Shown piece by piece: positions 50,735 to 63,120 of a stretch of 64,000 nt of DNA. Where the stretch lies: the NCBI GenBank assembly GCA_004335835.1, contig RWJK01001977.1, positions 373,045-437,044 of the forward strand, in the 5' to 3' direction. Numbering within the stretch: position 1 is the stretch's first letter; each line of letters begins with the position of its first letter. Position numbers and translations under genes: made by a program. Under the pieces are notes generated by a model. The model did no database searches. It saw only the letters and a list, made by a program, of their open reading frames with translations, and had not been told where the DNA came from. Origin of the DNA: Scenedesmus sp. ARA3. Lineage: Eukaryota > Chlorophyta > Chlorophyceae > Sphaeropleales > Scenedesmaceae.

Positions 50735-51217
50735 ATGAGCATCCTTGGGACAGCTCCTCGGCGTCTAAGCAGAACAGTCAGCAGCTGTGCAGCTCAGCAC
50801 GCTTCGTTGTCGGGTCTGGCTTCACGATACCGCCTGGTCAGCAGCAGCAGCAGGCATGGCAGGCATGCTGGCAGGGCCACCACAGCGCATGCGCGCAAGC
50901 AGCGCAGCGATTTGGATATGGGGGCCATAGCAGGCGGCCTTCAAAAGCTCATGCAGGAGACGTTCAGCGAGCTGGGATTGGAAATGGCGGATGTGAAGGC
51001 TGCATTGAAGCCTGGCGCAGGGGATCCAACAGGGCTGTCGCTGGATGCATCTTCCCTGCTGTTAGGCCCCAGGTTGGCAGATGTGTTGGGCTTGAGTGAA
51101 GCTAGCCTTGAAGCCTCACACACACTGCCCAGCGAGGAGCAGGCACAGGCAGCGCTAGCAGCATTTGAAGAAGCGGCGGCAGCAGCAGAGGCAGCGCAGC
51201 AGCAGCTCATGCGCGCC

Positions 51218-51260
<43 letters not shown>

Positions 51261-51594
51261 CGATTGCGCAGCTGCTAGCAGCCGATCCTCAGCTGTACAG
51301 CATTGCAGATGCATACACTGAGCTGCAGTGGAGGCACCACATGGCAGTGCAGCAGAAGCTGCAGCAGTACGGCAGTACAGCAGCCACCCTGCCAGGATTC
51401 GTGTATGCTTGCATTGCGGAGGCGCAAGGAAATGGCAGCAGCAAGCAGCCAGGTGACAGCATCACGCTGCTTGAGCTGCTAGATCTACACGATGGCCCAG
51501 GCAGCAATCCGTTAAGCAAGATGCAAGACATGGTTGCAAAGCAGTTGCAGAAGGCGATGGGGCTGAAAGACGGAGTCTTGCAGGCCCTTGGCGG

Positions 51595-51625
<31 letters not shown>

Positions 51626-54144
51626 GGTCCACTGCAGCTGCTGGTCGGGGACCTGCTGCAGATGCTTGCTAGCGCCACAGGGACAGCAGCAGCAGGCAAG
51701 CCACAGGACGCAGAGCAGCAGCAGCAGCAGCAGCTGCCGTCTGACCTGCGGCTGCTGGTGCTGCCTGACCTGGCAACGCTGCTGCTGGACAGTCTGGACC
51801 CAGCAGCAGCCACCCGCCTGCCCAGCGCAGCCTGGCAGGCTGTGATCTCAGAACAGTCTGACGCAGCTGCAGCAGAGCACGGCAGCAGCAGCAGCAGCAG
51901 CTGCAGCATAAGTGAGCAGCTGGTTGCGTCGCTGCTGTGTCAGGGTGCTCATGCCCCTGCACCTGGCAGCACGCCGCTGCTGATTGAGCAGCCCCTGGAC
52001 GGCTTTGTGGCGTCACTGGGCAGTATGATGTAAGCGCACACATCTGCTGTGGGAAGCGTTCACTTCCACCTAGCGCCAGCAAGTATTCTGTGTGCATGAT
52101 GCCGATAATCCTGACATGTGTTCGTTGGCCAGATGCAGAGCAGCTTCGCTGGGATTGCATGCTGATCACTGCTTTGCGCAGACGACAAGTTAACTTCGTA
52201 CAGGACGTCGCACAGTCAGCTTGCCTCTGCACGGCCTGGTGCTGCATGCCTGTGGCCAGCCATTACGTCACTTCCCTGCACTTCCGTTCACCCTGCACAC
52301 CGTGCCCTGCATATCACCTGCACTGCATACACTGACTGACGTGCACGCTGAGCAGCTGTTGTCACCAACGCGTGCCCTCTGTATCTGCAGGCACCGCTCC
52401 AATGCACGCTTTGTGGCCTCCGCAGCATGCCACACCCTGCGGCTGCTGCCCGCAGCTGAAACTGAACAGCTGGACAAGCGGCTGGCAGATGTGTTTATGT
52501 GGGCATCACAGGCTCCAGCTGTCTACCTTTCACACGGCTATTGTGCAGATGTCGCGATGCTGCCGACGCTGCTGCTGTCGCTGCTGGAGCAGCAGCTGCT
52601 TGCCAGTGTAGCGTACAGCACAATGCGGCAGGTTGTGCATGCGGGCGATCGGGCAGCAGCAGAAGCTAGCTGGGCACCACTGCAGCAGGTGAGAGTAGAG
52701 GCAGACAGCTGCTGCATGACATGCTGCTGCACAGAGAAGTCTGATGAGCAGCTGTGCATCTTCCTTCAGTGACATGACTCCAAAGCACTGTGCTTGCAAC
52801 ACCACAGCAACCACTGCATATGCAACAGCCCCTGATAGTGTCAACCAATTCTCAAGTGGCTTCAGCTGCAACAACTTGATTCACGTGCATGCATTGTCCT
52901 CGCGCTGTGTACCTGTCTGTCTTTCCAGCTGCTGGTGCGACTGCAGCATCTCTGCAGCCTGTCGTGCTTCGAGCGCCACAGCAGATGGGTCGACACGCAA
53001 GCAGCTGCCGCCTGCAGGCTGCTGCCAGCACTGGCTGCCACACCTCCCCAGCCCGTCAGAGACCCAACAGCCGTGGACAAGACGGACCCTGTGCATGCAA
53101 ATCTCGACCTGGCCCGCAGAGGTGTTTGCTGCCAGCAGTGCTGGGTGGCTCTTTACACATGGCACATCACAGCTTGATGTTTGATGTTTGATTGTTTTGC
53201 CTGGTACTGACACAGGATCGACGACAGCTTCAGCTCACTGTTTACATGATGAAGTTTGGAAAGTTGATCTATTTGCTTTGCATGCTTTAAAATCTCTGCA
53301 AACCCCATGTTCACAGCTGCTTGCAAGTGCCTCCTCTGCTGAAGTGAGGCTCAGCCAACCTGCAGCACAGCAACATGCTCACCTGTATGCCTGCAACACG
53401 CCACCCTTTCTTGAGCGCTGCTGCCCTGCAGCAAGGATACACAGCGCACGTGCGTTTATGTGCACATAATGGACTGCGTGTGCTGGGCGTGCTCAACAAG
53501 CTGCAAGTTCAGAGAGGGAAGTTCCGTGTGGGTCCTGGCACCATCTTAGGTGGTATGAGCCATTACAGGGTGACCACATCGCACCCGCTGCTTGTTAGGC
53601 CCCCTGTACCTCCTGGCTTTCTCTGCTGCGCAGGTTGGCTGAGCTGGCTGTGCGGGATGGCGACAGCGGAGGCAGCACAGCTGCTGACAAGGGCAGTAGG
53701 GATTGTTAAGATGACACAGTAAACACAAGATTCCCTGTACATGGTGGCTGTGACTGCTCTGCAGGTTGGCTGAGCTGGCTATGAGGGATGCCGACAGCCA
53801 GGAGGCAGCACAGCTGCTGCAGGTGGCTGTAGAGAAGGCAGAGATGGAGCAAGAAAATCGGGGCCTTTGGCACACGCAGGTGTGTAGCCTGCACGCACAA
53901 TGGCAGCAGGTGCACACAGCATGACAGCAGCTGCAGGCAACATGGCAGCAATTGCAAGCAATGTGGCAGCAGCTGCACACACCATGGCAGCAGCTGCAGG
54001 CAATGCTGATGACGTTCTGTGTGGTGTTGCAATAGTCAAAGGTGCTGCACTGGCAGATTTGCATGTTGCTTTATGGGTCGGGTTCCAGCAACATTATGCC
54101 ATCAAAGTGGATGGTTGCTGTGTCAGAAGGGCGTCAACTCATCA

Positions 54145-54188
<44 letters not shown>

Positions 54189-57100
54189 CACCAGATGCTG
54201 GATGGCTTCCATGCTGGCTGGTTCAGTGTGGCCTACTGGGCTGATGTGGCTGACCTGGCAACACAGGCTGCAGACAGCCCCAGTGCGGCAGCCACTCAAG
54301 CAGAGATGCTGCTGAAGGAAAGGCATAGCATCTTTTTCCAGAGGTGAGGGCAGCGTTTGAAGCAGCTGTCGATGCTTTTGCGTTGGAACCAGCCACCTAG
54401 CTGCACTCGTGCAGCTGCATGCGGACCCTGCGGCCAGCTATGCTGTGCAACATGTATGGCCGGGCGTTGCACCTGTGTGTTGTGCATGTTGGGGTTGTGA
54501 CAGCTGGATCTCCAATCGACTGCACCATCTGCAAGCAAATGGCTCTGCTGGCGCCCTACAGCAGCAAGCACTGAGCAGGCAGCTGTGGCTCTCCTCCCGA
54601 AAGCGCGCTCTGCTCGCTGGTCATGTGTGTTGCTGCTGCCCTGCAGGCAGCGCCAGCGTCAGCACGCACTGAGCAGGCAGCTGAATCGCACACCAACATG
54701 CACTGATGACTCCTGTTATTTGTTCTGTTGTGCTGCAGACAGCACCTGCGAATGCTGCTGCTTTTCGCAATGAGTGAAGCAGAGCTGCAGTCCCTCCAGG
54801 GCCGCTACACGCTGACGCTGCAGCTGCCAAACCATGCGGCAATGCGGAACAGGCTGCTGGCACGCGGCAGGAGCCAAGATCTGCAAAGTTTGCAGCAGCT
54901 GTACCCAGCAGTTCCTGCAAACATAGCCCAGAAGCTGTCAGCGGCGCAGCAGGAGATTGGGCTTGATGCTGCACTGCTGAACAAAGTGCGGCTGGAGCTG
55001 CTGCGCGTGCAGCAGACTGCAAACGAGGCGGATCAGCCTAAGTTTGCAGGGTTGGCGCAGACGCTGAACCAATCGGCAGCATCCGTGCGTGGTTTGGCTG
55101 CAGCAGACAAGCCGGTGCTGCAGCTGCGGCTGATCGAGCTGTTTGAGGCAACAGCAGCTGTTGCTGGCAGCAGCTTGACCGCGTTCAATCTAGATGTGGG
55201 GCGATTGCTGCACCTTTTGCGTGTTCAAGCAGCATGCGTGGGAGATCTTTCTGTACCAGCCGCCCATCCTGTCAGCTACACGTGGTTCCCATATGCACAG
55301 GCGCAGCTGGCTATCCGTGCTGCTGCCAGCAGCCCGCAGGCAGCGCTGCTGCTGCTGGGCCCACACCCCATCGAAGAAGAACACCTGAGGTGGGACTGTG
55401 TGTTTCTTGTGGCTGTCTGAAAGCTGGTCAGCCAGACAAACACAGTTTGTGACATGGGCTTGGTGCCTGCTGCGAGGAGGCGCATGCATGGTGTGATGCA
55501 TGCTGGACTGTGCTGAGCAGAGCGACTCGCTTGCATCGACAGGCTTCAAATACGCTGCTGCAAAGCAGCGCAAATGCTTCAGCAGCGTTGATTGGGCTGC
55601 TCGTCCGCTGCTCGTCCTCAGCACGTCCTCTGCTGACAACTTGAAGGCCTGTTGGCTGCCTCTGCCGCCCCAGGCTGCGTGCAGGCCAGTGCAGGAGGCA
55701 GCAGCCGCTCTACACAGCACAGCCACACTCATCATGCAGCGCTGCGCTGCCAAGCCCGAGCCACCTGCCACTTGGCTGCTGTACGATCTAGCTGGTGCTA
55801 TAGGGTCTGACTATGACATGGCAGCACAGTCGATCCGTGCGCTGCATGCTGCGGCGTGCAGTGCTGAGGGTCCAACCACGAGGGGCATGCGGACAGCATT
55901 CCTGCCGCTGCAGCTCGCCAGCTAGGACGCTGCTGCGCTGCCAGCTGAGCTGCAGCCTTATGCGGCGCACTTCAGGGCCGCGCTGTCTCTTTGGTGAGTG
56001 CTGCAGCAAGAGTTATTAGCTGTGACACAACCTGGCTGGCACTGCGTGGTGATGTGCATTGCCGCTAGGCCCGCTTGTCGCAGCAGGCACTGCATGCTGC
56101 TGTGCTGCTGTTGATGCTTCACACTTGATTTCTGTGCTGTCAAACGGCCGCCGTTATGCACCAAACGTTTTGGGTGCCGGCATGCGCTGAGTCCTGCCTT
56201 GCTGGCCACAACTGCACTCATGGAGAGGCACTTTGTTATCTTGCTTGACTGTACTGCTAGGATTTAGGCCTGCAGGCTGCAGGCTGCCAACAAGCGCATG
56301 TGGACTGCTGGCTCAGGTGCATGCTCACCAGCAGTACTACTAGTTGCCGCACCTAACACCTGCTTCCATCGTCTGCTGACCTCTTGCCAACAAGCGCATG
56401 TCAATTGCTGGCTCAAACACATGCTCACCGGCAGCTGCTGCCTAACCCCCTGCTTCCATCGCCTGCTGACCACTTGCAGGCTTGCATCAGCAGGCAGCAG
56501 CAGTGCAGCAGCAGGCCCCGCCAGCTGGCAGCTGCTGTCAGAGCTCATGCCAGCAGCTGCTGCTGCTGCTGCCACAGCCGACAAGCAGCTGCTGGTGCAG
56601 CTGCTGCAGGGTGTGGTGGGTGCCCTATGTGAAGAGGACAGCCTGCAGGCTGGGCAGGTGCTGCAAGTGCTGCAGCAGCTGCCGCTGCCTGCAGCCAGAC
56701 ATCACATGGCACTGCTGGCGGCCGCCTACAGAGACGGTGAGGCTGCAATGACAGCAAAAAAATACGGTTTTTTTACATGAGGATCTGGCACCAACTTGAA
56801 TGCATGCGCCCCAACAGGATGGACACATCATCCGAATTCAAAGTAAGAGAGCAGACACAAATGTACATTATGCGATGCACAACTCATGTATTACCGCTCT
56901 TGCACATCATTCAATGCGCAGCAGATGCGCTCTGGCCAGCAGCTGCTGTCCGTTTTTTTGCTGCAATGCAAGCCTGTTGCAAAGTGCAGTATCTCAGAGT
57001 TGAAGCTGTCCCTCCCATTAGGTTGAGTGTGTTGCTGTGCAAGTGCACTGTTCAGCTCCTGCTGCATGTGCAGCAGGCGAATTGCAGTACATGGCATGAA

Positions 57101-57267
57101 GGCGGCTGTGTGGGTCGCCTGTATCAATCTCAGGCAACATCAACAGCAGTGTGCATTGCTTCCTGCGCCCTGCTCAAGCCGCCACTTGCATGCGACTGTG
57201 CTGCTGTGCCCTACAGGCTCAGTTGACATGTTGGCAAGGGTGTGGCAGGCGGGCCTGGCTCAACTCC

Positions 57268-57318
<51 letters not shown>

Positions 57319-59735
57319 CTGAAGCAGCAGAAGCAGCAGCAGCGTGGCTCAACGACAGCCTGGCTACCGCTGCCGGCCTCATCATAGCATTGTACTTGGG
57401 TGCATTGAGCAAATGGACGACAGCAGAAGCAGCGCTGCTGCACGTAAATGCAGTGTTCAATACCAGGGAGGACGTGCGGGAGTTCACTGAGCAGCAAGCC
57501 CAGCAGTTGGCAGCTGCTGTGATACAGCCGGCACTGGATGCAGCAATTGCTGCAGCTGTACGCGGAGACGTAGGCATGCTGCAGCTGCCGCTCTTGTGGC
57601 AGGCAATGGCAGTCATGTTAAACATGGGGCATGTCTCTGTGCTTGCACCATTGCTGCATCCCATGCTGCAGCTGCAGCTGCAAGTAGAGCCCGACCCCTT
57701 ACCGCTTGGTGCCTTGGCAACCGAAGATGGCATCAATTTGAGACCTTCTATCTTCAGCGCTCTGAGAGGCTATGCACTTGTGGTGGGGGCTGTTCTTGAT
57801 GTGCAGCAAATGGAAGCCACCCTGCAGGCGCTGGCAGCTCCCCTTGACGGCAAGCAGCTGTCATTCTACTGCACCGCTGCATTTGTTGATGCTGTGCTGC
57901 ACGCGGCGGTCCAGCAAACGGTCAGTACAGCGTGCGATGCAGCAGGGCTATTGCTGCTCAGAGTGCAGGCAGGGACCTGAGCACAGCCAGCCGAGCAAGC
58001 TTTGTGGCTGCGGTGCTGCAGGCAGCACCCCAAGCCGCGGCACAGATTCGACTGAAGTGCGTGGTGAGCTTTCTGGAGCAGCACAGCAGCGAAGTTGATC
58101 TGCAGGCGGTGCTGCCCTCAAACATGAGCTCGGCATTGCTGCAGCAGCTGTTGCTTTCATGCCTGGAAGCAGCAGCACCAGTGGGAGCAGTAGCACAGCA
58201 CCTGCTGCAGCAGGCGTCTGAACAGCAGCTGAAGCAGGCTCCTGTCATGCTGCTTGAGGGCACAGCGGTGCAGCTGCTGCGGAAGTCGCCGTCACAGCTT
58301 GTCAAGAGCGGAGAGGCAGCAGCACTACTGCTCAAGGTGCTGTCGGCTGCAGTGCAGTGCAAAATAGGAAGGTCGGGCAGTGATCTGCATGCGGCCGTGC
58401 AAGCTGGAATTTTGCTCGAGGCAGTGTGCGGCAAGCCGGCGGGCTCAGCAGGTTCTCTGTCTTCCCGCACGTCAGCTGCTGTAGCTGCTGCGGCCGCTGC
58501 AGTACTTGCAGACGCACCGACTGCGGAGTTGCAGATGGCGCGCAACAGTGCAGCAGGCAGCAGGAATGCAGAGCAGCAGGTGGGTGGCCGCGGCTTGCTG
58601 CAACAGCCGGTGCAGTCTGAGCGGGGTTTTGCAGCTGGTAAAGCCCAGCAAGGGCCCCCAATCAAGCAGCAGCAGCAGCATATCCAGGAGATAGTGGAGC
58701 AAACCATGAGCAATGCTTTAGCAGAGGCAGCAAATGCTGTTCCGCAAGGCCCTCCAGTGTTGCAGCTGCCGTTCAGCCAGTTGCACAGCTGGCTGCAGCA
58801 GGGACACAAGCTTAGTGAGCCAGAAGCAGCAGCAGCAGCAGCAGCAGCATATGAAGCACTGGTGCAGCATATGCTGCAAGAGACAGGACATGCTGGGTTG
58901 CCTCGCAAGCAGTCTTGGCAGCTGTACAAGCTGCTGCTGGAGCTACAGCAGCAGCCTAGCTGGCAGCAGCAGGGCCTCACTGGCTTGAGCATTGGGGCAT
59001 GTGAGTCACTGCTGCAGCAGCAGCGAGAGCCAGCATGGTACAGCACGGGAGCCAACAACGTCTTGCAGTTGCTGCAGCATGCAAGCAGCAACAGCAGCAG
59101 CAGCAGCAGCAGCCGCAGCAGCACAGCGTTTGAACAGCAGGCTGCGCCAGCTGGCATGTATGGCAAGCTCAGCAGTGACAGCCAGGCAGTTGCACTGGCA
59201 GGGCTTGTGCGGCTGGGCAGACATGCTGATGCACTGCATCTGGTGCAGCATTTGCAGCAGGGGATGCAGGCACTGCCAACACTGATTAGCCTGTGGGCTG
59301 TACAACAGCAGCAGCAGCAGTCACAGCAGGGTGCTGCTGCAGAGGCCACCATGTCCTTTTCAGATGATGAGGGCGAGCCACAGCAGCAGCAGCAGCAGCA
59401 GCAGCTACAGCTACAGCTAGCACCACCAGCCTCCAAGGTTGCTGCCAGGGTGAGGAGCGTGCCAGTGAAGCTGCCAGTGCTGCAGCAGGCGCTAGCTGTA
59501 GCTTTGCAAGGCTCCCAGGTGCAGCTGTCAGGGCAGGTAGTGGCCCTGATGCAGCAAGTGGCCCCAAGCAGCAGCATGCCTGAGCTGCTTGGGCAGAGTC
59601 AGCTGGAGCAGTACCTACTGCTGCTATGCCAAGACAGCAGCAGCAGCAGCTTTGCTGCTGCCAGGCAGCTGGTGGCTGCATCTGTTAGCAGCACAGCAGC
59701 AGGGCAGTTCAGTGTGGAAGCAGTTGCTAAGTATT

Positions 59736-59766
<31 letters not shown>

Positions 59767-60417
59767 TGCTGGCGGCGCATCAGGCATAAATACAGTGCAG
59801 CAGCATCTGCTGCAGATGGCCGACCCGTCAGTGCTGCTGCAGGCGGCTGTGCAGCAGGCAGGCCAGCAAGAGGCACCAGCACTGCAGCTGCTGCTGTCTG
59901 CAATGCTTGAAGCCTGCAGCAATGGCCAGGTGAAGCCAGATCAAGTTCTGCAGCAGCTAACACAGGGTGATCCGCAGCAGCTGTTGTCAGTGCTGTGCCT
60001 CAGCACTGCTGGCATGTATGCAGCTGAGCATCTAGTGGCATTGTGGTTGTATGGTGGACAGCAGCTGCCGCTGGCATGTGCTGTCACTTTTCTTGACGGC
60101 TGTGGCCAGTTCAGCCCCCACTTGCAGCCGCCAGCAGCAGCTGCAGCACTAGGACTGCTGCAGCAGACGCAGCTGGAAGCAGCAGCAGCAGCAGGTGGCA
60201 GCAGCCAAAAGCACGCTGACCTGGACAGTGCAGCCACTTCTCAGGTTGATGCAGCAGCTGCTGTTGCTGGCACTCAGCTGGTGGCAAAGATTTGTCAGCA
60301 GCTATGCCAGCCAGCAGCAGCAGCAGCAGATGCTGAGTCAGCATTTGACACCTCCTGGGTTGGCCGGCTGAGCAGCCCTGCTGCTGCTGTGGCCCTCTTC
60401 AGCTGCTGGGCTTGGCC

Positions 60418-60449
<32 letters not shown>

Positions 60450-62228
60450 TTGGTGCTGATCTACTGCTGCAGCTGTACCATGCATCTCGCAAGGCAGCAG
60501 GGGCTGCTAAGCCCCGCTTGGCTGGTCTGCTGCTGGACCTTGGCTTGGCTGCTGCAAGCAGAGCAGCAGCATGGCAGGAAGGTGAGTGCATGCGTGTTAG
60601 CAATGGCAGGCAGTTTGGCAGGTCAACAATGGCGTGCTCATTCTGATGGTGCACAATTTGTGTGGGTGATTGTTTAAAGAACAGACTGAGCTTGTGTGGT
60701 GACCAACAACAATACTGCAACATCCTGCAGCAGTGTTTTATTGGTCTAGCCAGCAAAAGCTTTGTCAACCTGTGTGGGTGTTTTTTCATCAAGATCTGCT
60801 AACATGCTGCCTGCCCCTTCCATCTGTGCCTGCATTGCTACTGCTGCTGCTGCTGGTGCAGGCTCTGCCATTGTGTCCAGTGCACGCACCATCCTGGCAG
60901 GCGGCAAGATCAGCAGCAGCAGCAGCAGCAAGCAGCAGTGGGTGCCGCTGCTGTCAGAGGCGCGTGCTGCACTGCTGCCTGTGCTGCTGCACGAAAATAA
61001 GGCAAACCTGCAGCTAGCGGTCACCTCCACTGCGGAACTGCTCGCGCAGGCAGCTGCCCAGGCCAGAACACAGCAGGTGCAGCAGCAGCAGCAGCAGCAG
61101 CAAGGGCAGCCACAGCAGGGAAGCAAGAAGAAGAAGAAGGGCAGTGCAGCACCACCAGCAGCAGCAGTAGTGGGTGCTGGCAGTGGCAGGCGGCCACGCA
61201 GCGGCACAGGAAGCAGCAGCAGCAGCAGCAACAGCAGTAGCTGTGACTTCACGCCACTGCTGGAGCTGCCAGTGCTGAATGGCTGGCTTGCTGCTGTGCT
61301 CGACTTGATGCAGCAGCAGGAAAATCAAGGCCTGCTGGATGCAGCAGCAGCATCCACAGTAGGGCATGCTGTGTTTGGTGCGGTGGGGCAGCTTATGGGG
61401 CAGCCGCTGCCAGCGCTAGGCCCCAAGGCCAGCAGCAGCAGCAGCAGCAGTGGTGAGGGTGCATTGGAGGTGTTAATAACACCTGATGCTGCCAGCTATG
61501 CCTTGCTGGTGCAGCTGTTTGGCGCTGCAGGGCACTATGACAGAGTAGGAGGCCTGGTCAATGCGGCACTGAGGGGGCAACTGCCTTTGGCCGCTGCTGC
61601 AGCAGCCACACCTGGGACCACCACCAGCAGCAGCAGCAGCAGCGCATGGCGTGCGGCAGCAGCAACACCAGGCTCGAGCAGCAGCAGCAGCAGCAGCAGC
61701 AGATGGCCTGCGGCAGCGCTGCAGGCTGTGCTGGCTGCTGCTGTGGCTGTGTGGGCTTCTGCGGGGCGCCCCGGGCTGGGCCTAGCTATGCTTGATGGGC
61801 TGCCTGCTGCTGGGCTGGTGGCGCTGGACTGCCCACAGCTGGCTGCAGCACTGCTGGCGGTGGTGAATGCACAAGTAATACCAATATCAATGCAGCGATC
61901 CCAGCCTGTACTATCCTCTCTGATGTTTTGAGTGATGACTGGTGCGGCATCGGTTTGTTGTTATCAGTTTTGTATGGCACCCTCGGTATGCTAGAACTGC
62001 TGCTGTGCTGTGCCTGCACCTGCTGCCATTCCTGCTCTCATCAACCTGATCTAGAGGCTTCTCTCGAGCAATGGCGTCTGGCCTTGCCACTTTGCCGTGC
62101 CTGCTGCTGCTGCTGCTGCTGCCGCTGCTCCTCTCAACAGCCCGACCTTGAGGCCTCTTTGGAGCAGCGCCTGGCCAACCCCGCTGACCTGTTTGAAGGC
62201 CTGCCTGACCTCGCAGCACTCAACACCT

Positions 62229-62260
<32 letters not shown>

Positions 62261-62467
62261 GCATGGCAGCAGCTGCAGCAGCAGCAGCAGCCGCTGCTCA
62301 CGTTCGCTGGCCAGCAAGATGTTGGCAACAGTGCCGGCAATGCGGCCGCACCGGCGCCGCCTGTTGCGCTGCAGGCTCGTGCGGAGTCTGCTGTGCTGCT
62401 GCAGGAGCTGCAGAAGAGCATGGCAGCTGCGGCCAGGACCAAAGGAGCAGCAGCGGCTAGGGCATGA
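50735..62467 (+). CDS. Giant PPR-like helical-repeat protein with probable organelle transit peptide
   Basis: Phased exons are 50735-52029, 52391-52688, 52929 to about 53121, 53765-53879, 54195-54343, 54739-55389, an unresolved exon around 55550-55990, 56480-56736, 57217-57920, 57962-60581, 60862-61874 and 62141-62467 (TGA), about 2,600 aa in all. The N-terminus (MSILGTAPRRLSRTVSSC, then Arg/Ser-rich, with no acidic residue for about 60 aa) fits a plastid or mitochondrial transit peptide. The body is helical, with Gln/Ala/Ser runs. At 61471-61590 a PPR-type motif is seen (DAASYALLVQLFGAAGHYDR, then VGGLVNAALRGQLP), and a weaker one at 61710-61830 (ALQAVLAAAV.., AMLDGLPAAGLV). Such proteins bind organelle mRNAs in related algae. 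The 53122-53764 and 55390-56479 junctions are not resolved, so two adjacent genes remain possible. Confidence 0.6.
53634..53710 (+). repeat. Echo of a PPR-like exon start with acceptor
   Basis: GCAG then GTTGGCTGAGCTGGCTGTG.. through GAGGCAGCACAGCTGCTG copies the exon at 53765 about 131 bp upstream. The copy diverges by substitutions and a frame change near its end. Confidence 0.8.
56285..56478 (+). repeat. Two tandem copies of about 105 bp at an intron end
   Basis: CCAACAAGCGCATGT..GCTGGCTCA..CATGCTCACC.GCAG to CCTGCTTCCATCG.CTGCTGACC occurs twice, ending just before the acceptor at 56479. Confidence 0.8.
57921..57961 (+). other. Very short intron or frame-shifting stretch
   Basis: GTCAGT at 57921 and TGCTCAG ending 57961 bound a 41-nt segment whose removal joins two long open frames in the correct phase (0 to 0). 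Without removal the upstream frame stops at 57978. Confidence 0.5.
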
Positions 62468-63120
62468 GGCGAGCATGACAGCTGCATGGCTGTCTGCTGT
62501 ACAGCCAAGACGCAAGGTGCAGCAGCTGCCAATGTTTGAGGCCAGTATGGCAGCTGTCGGCTGTGAAGCCAGCACCAAAGGAGCAGAGCGGCCAGGGCAT
62601 GGGCCAGCATGGCAGCTGCAGGCTGGCACAGACTCTGCTGTGCTGCTGAAGGAGCTGGAGACGAGCATGGCAGCTGCGGCCAGGACGAAAGGGGCAGCAG
62701 CCGCCAGGGCTTGAGGCCAGCATGGCAGCTGCCAGCTGTGTGGTTGCAAACAAGGCGGCAGCAGCGGCCAGGGTTTTCAAATTAGTATGGCAGCTGTGGC
62801 CAGGACCAAAGGAGCAGCCGCCGCCAGGGCCAGCATGACATGCCAGCTGCGCAGCTGGAGGCTGTACAGACAGCACCAAAGGAGCAGCAGCGACTGTTTA
62901 AGGCCAGCATGGCAGGCTGTCAGCTGTGTGGCCAGGACCAAGGGAGCAGCAGCGGCCAGGGCTTGAAACCAGAAGGCAGCTGCCAGCTGTGTAGTCGGAA
63001 ACAAGGCGGCATCGAGCGGCTAGGGCGTGTGGCCATTATGGCAAGCTGTCAGCTGTGAGGCCATGGCATGGCCGGCCAGCAGCTGAGCAGCAGCAGTCGC
63101 TAGGGCTTGGGACCAGCAGG
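62410..63120 (+). repeat. Tandem degenerate copies of the last PPR-like exon beyond its stop
   Basis: The exon end AGCATGGCAGCTGCGGCCAG, GACCAAAGGAGCAGCAGCGG and the stop recurs at least six times with 75-130 bp spacing (clear copies near 62545, 62665, 62785, 62870, 62925 and 63060). Some still end in GGGCTTGA. One copy (62626-62714) extends upstream to copy CTGCTGTGCTGCTGAAGGAG. Confidence 0.85.

Noticed and set aside
55923..55925. In-frame TAG suggesting stop-codon recoding in the PPR-like gene
   Set aside because: The TAG is part of CCAGCTAG, a possible 3' splice site immediately before a coding-like frame, so an intron is a simpler explanation. The exact donor remains unknown.
57958..59577. 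539-codon open frame on the minus strand
   Set aside because: It is the antisense of a CAG-rich coding exon of the plus-strand PPR-like gene; Ser/Cys-rich translation is a by-product of reverse-read CAG repeats.
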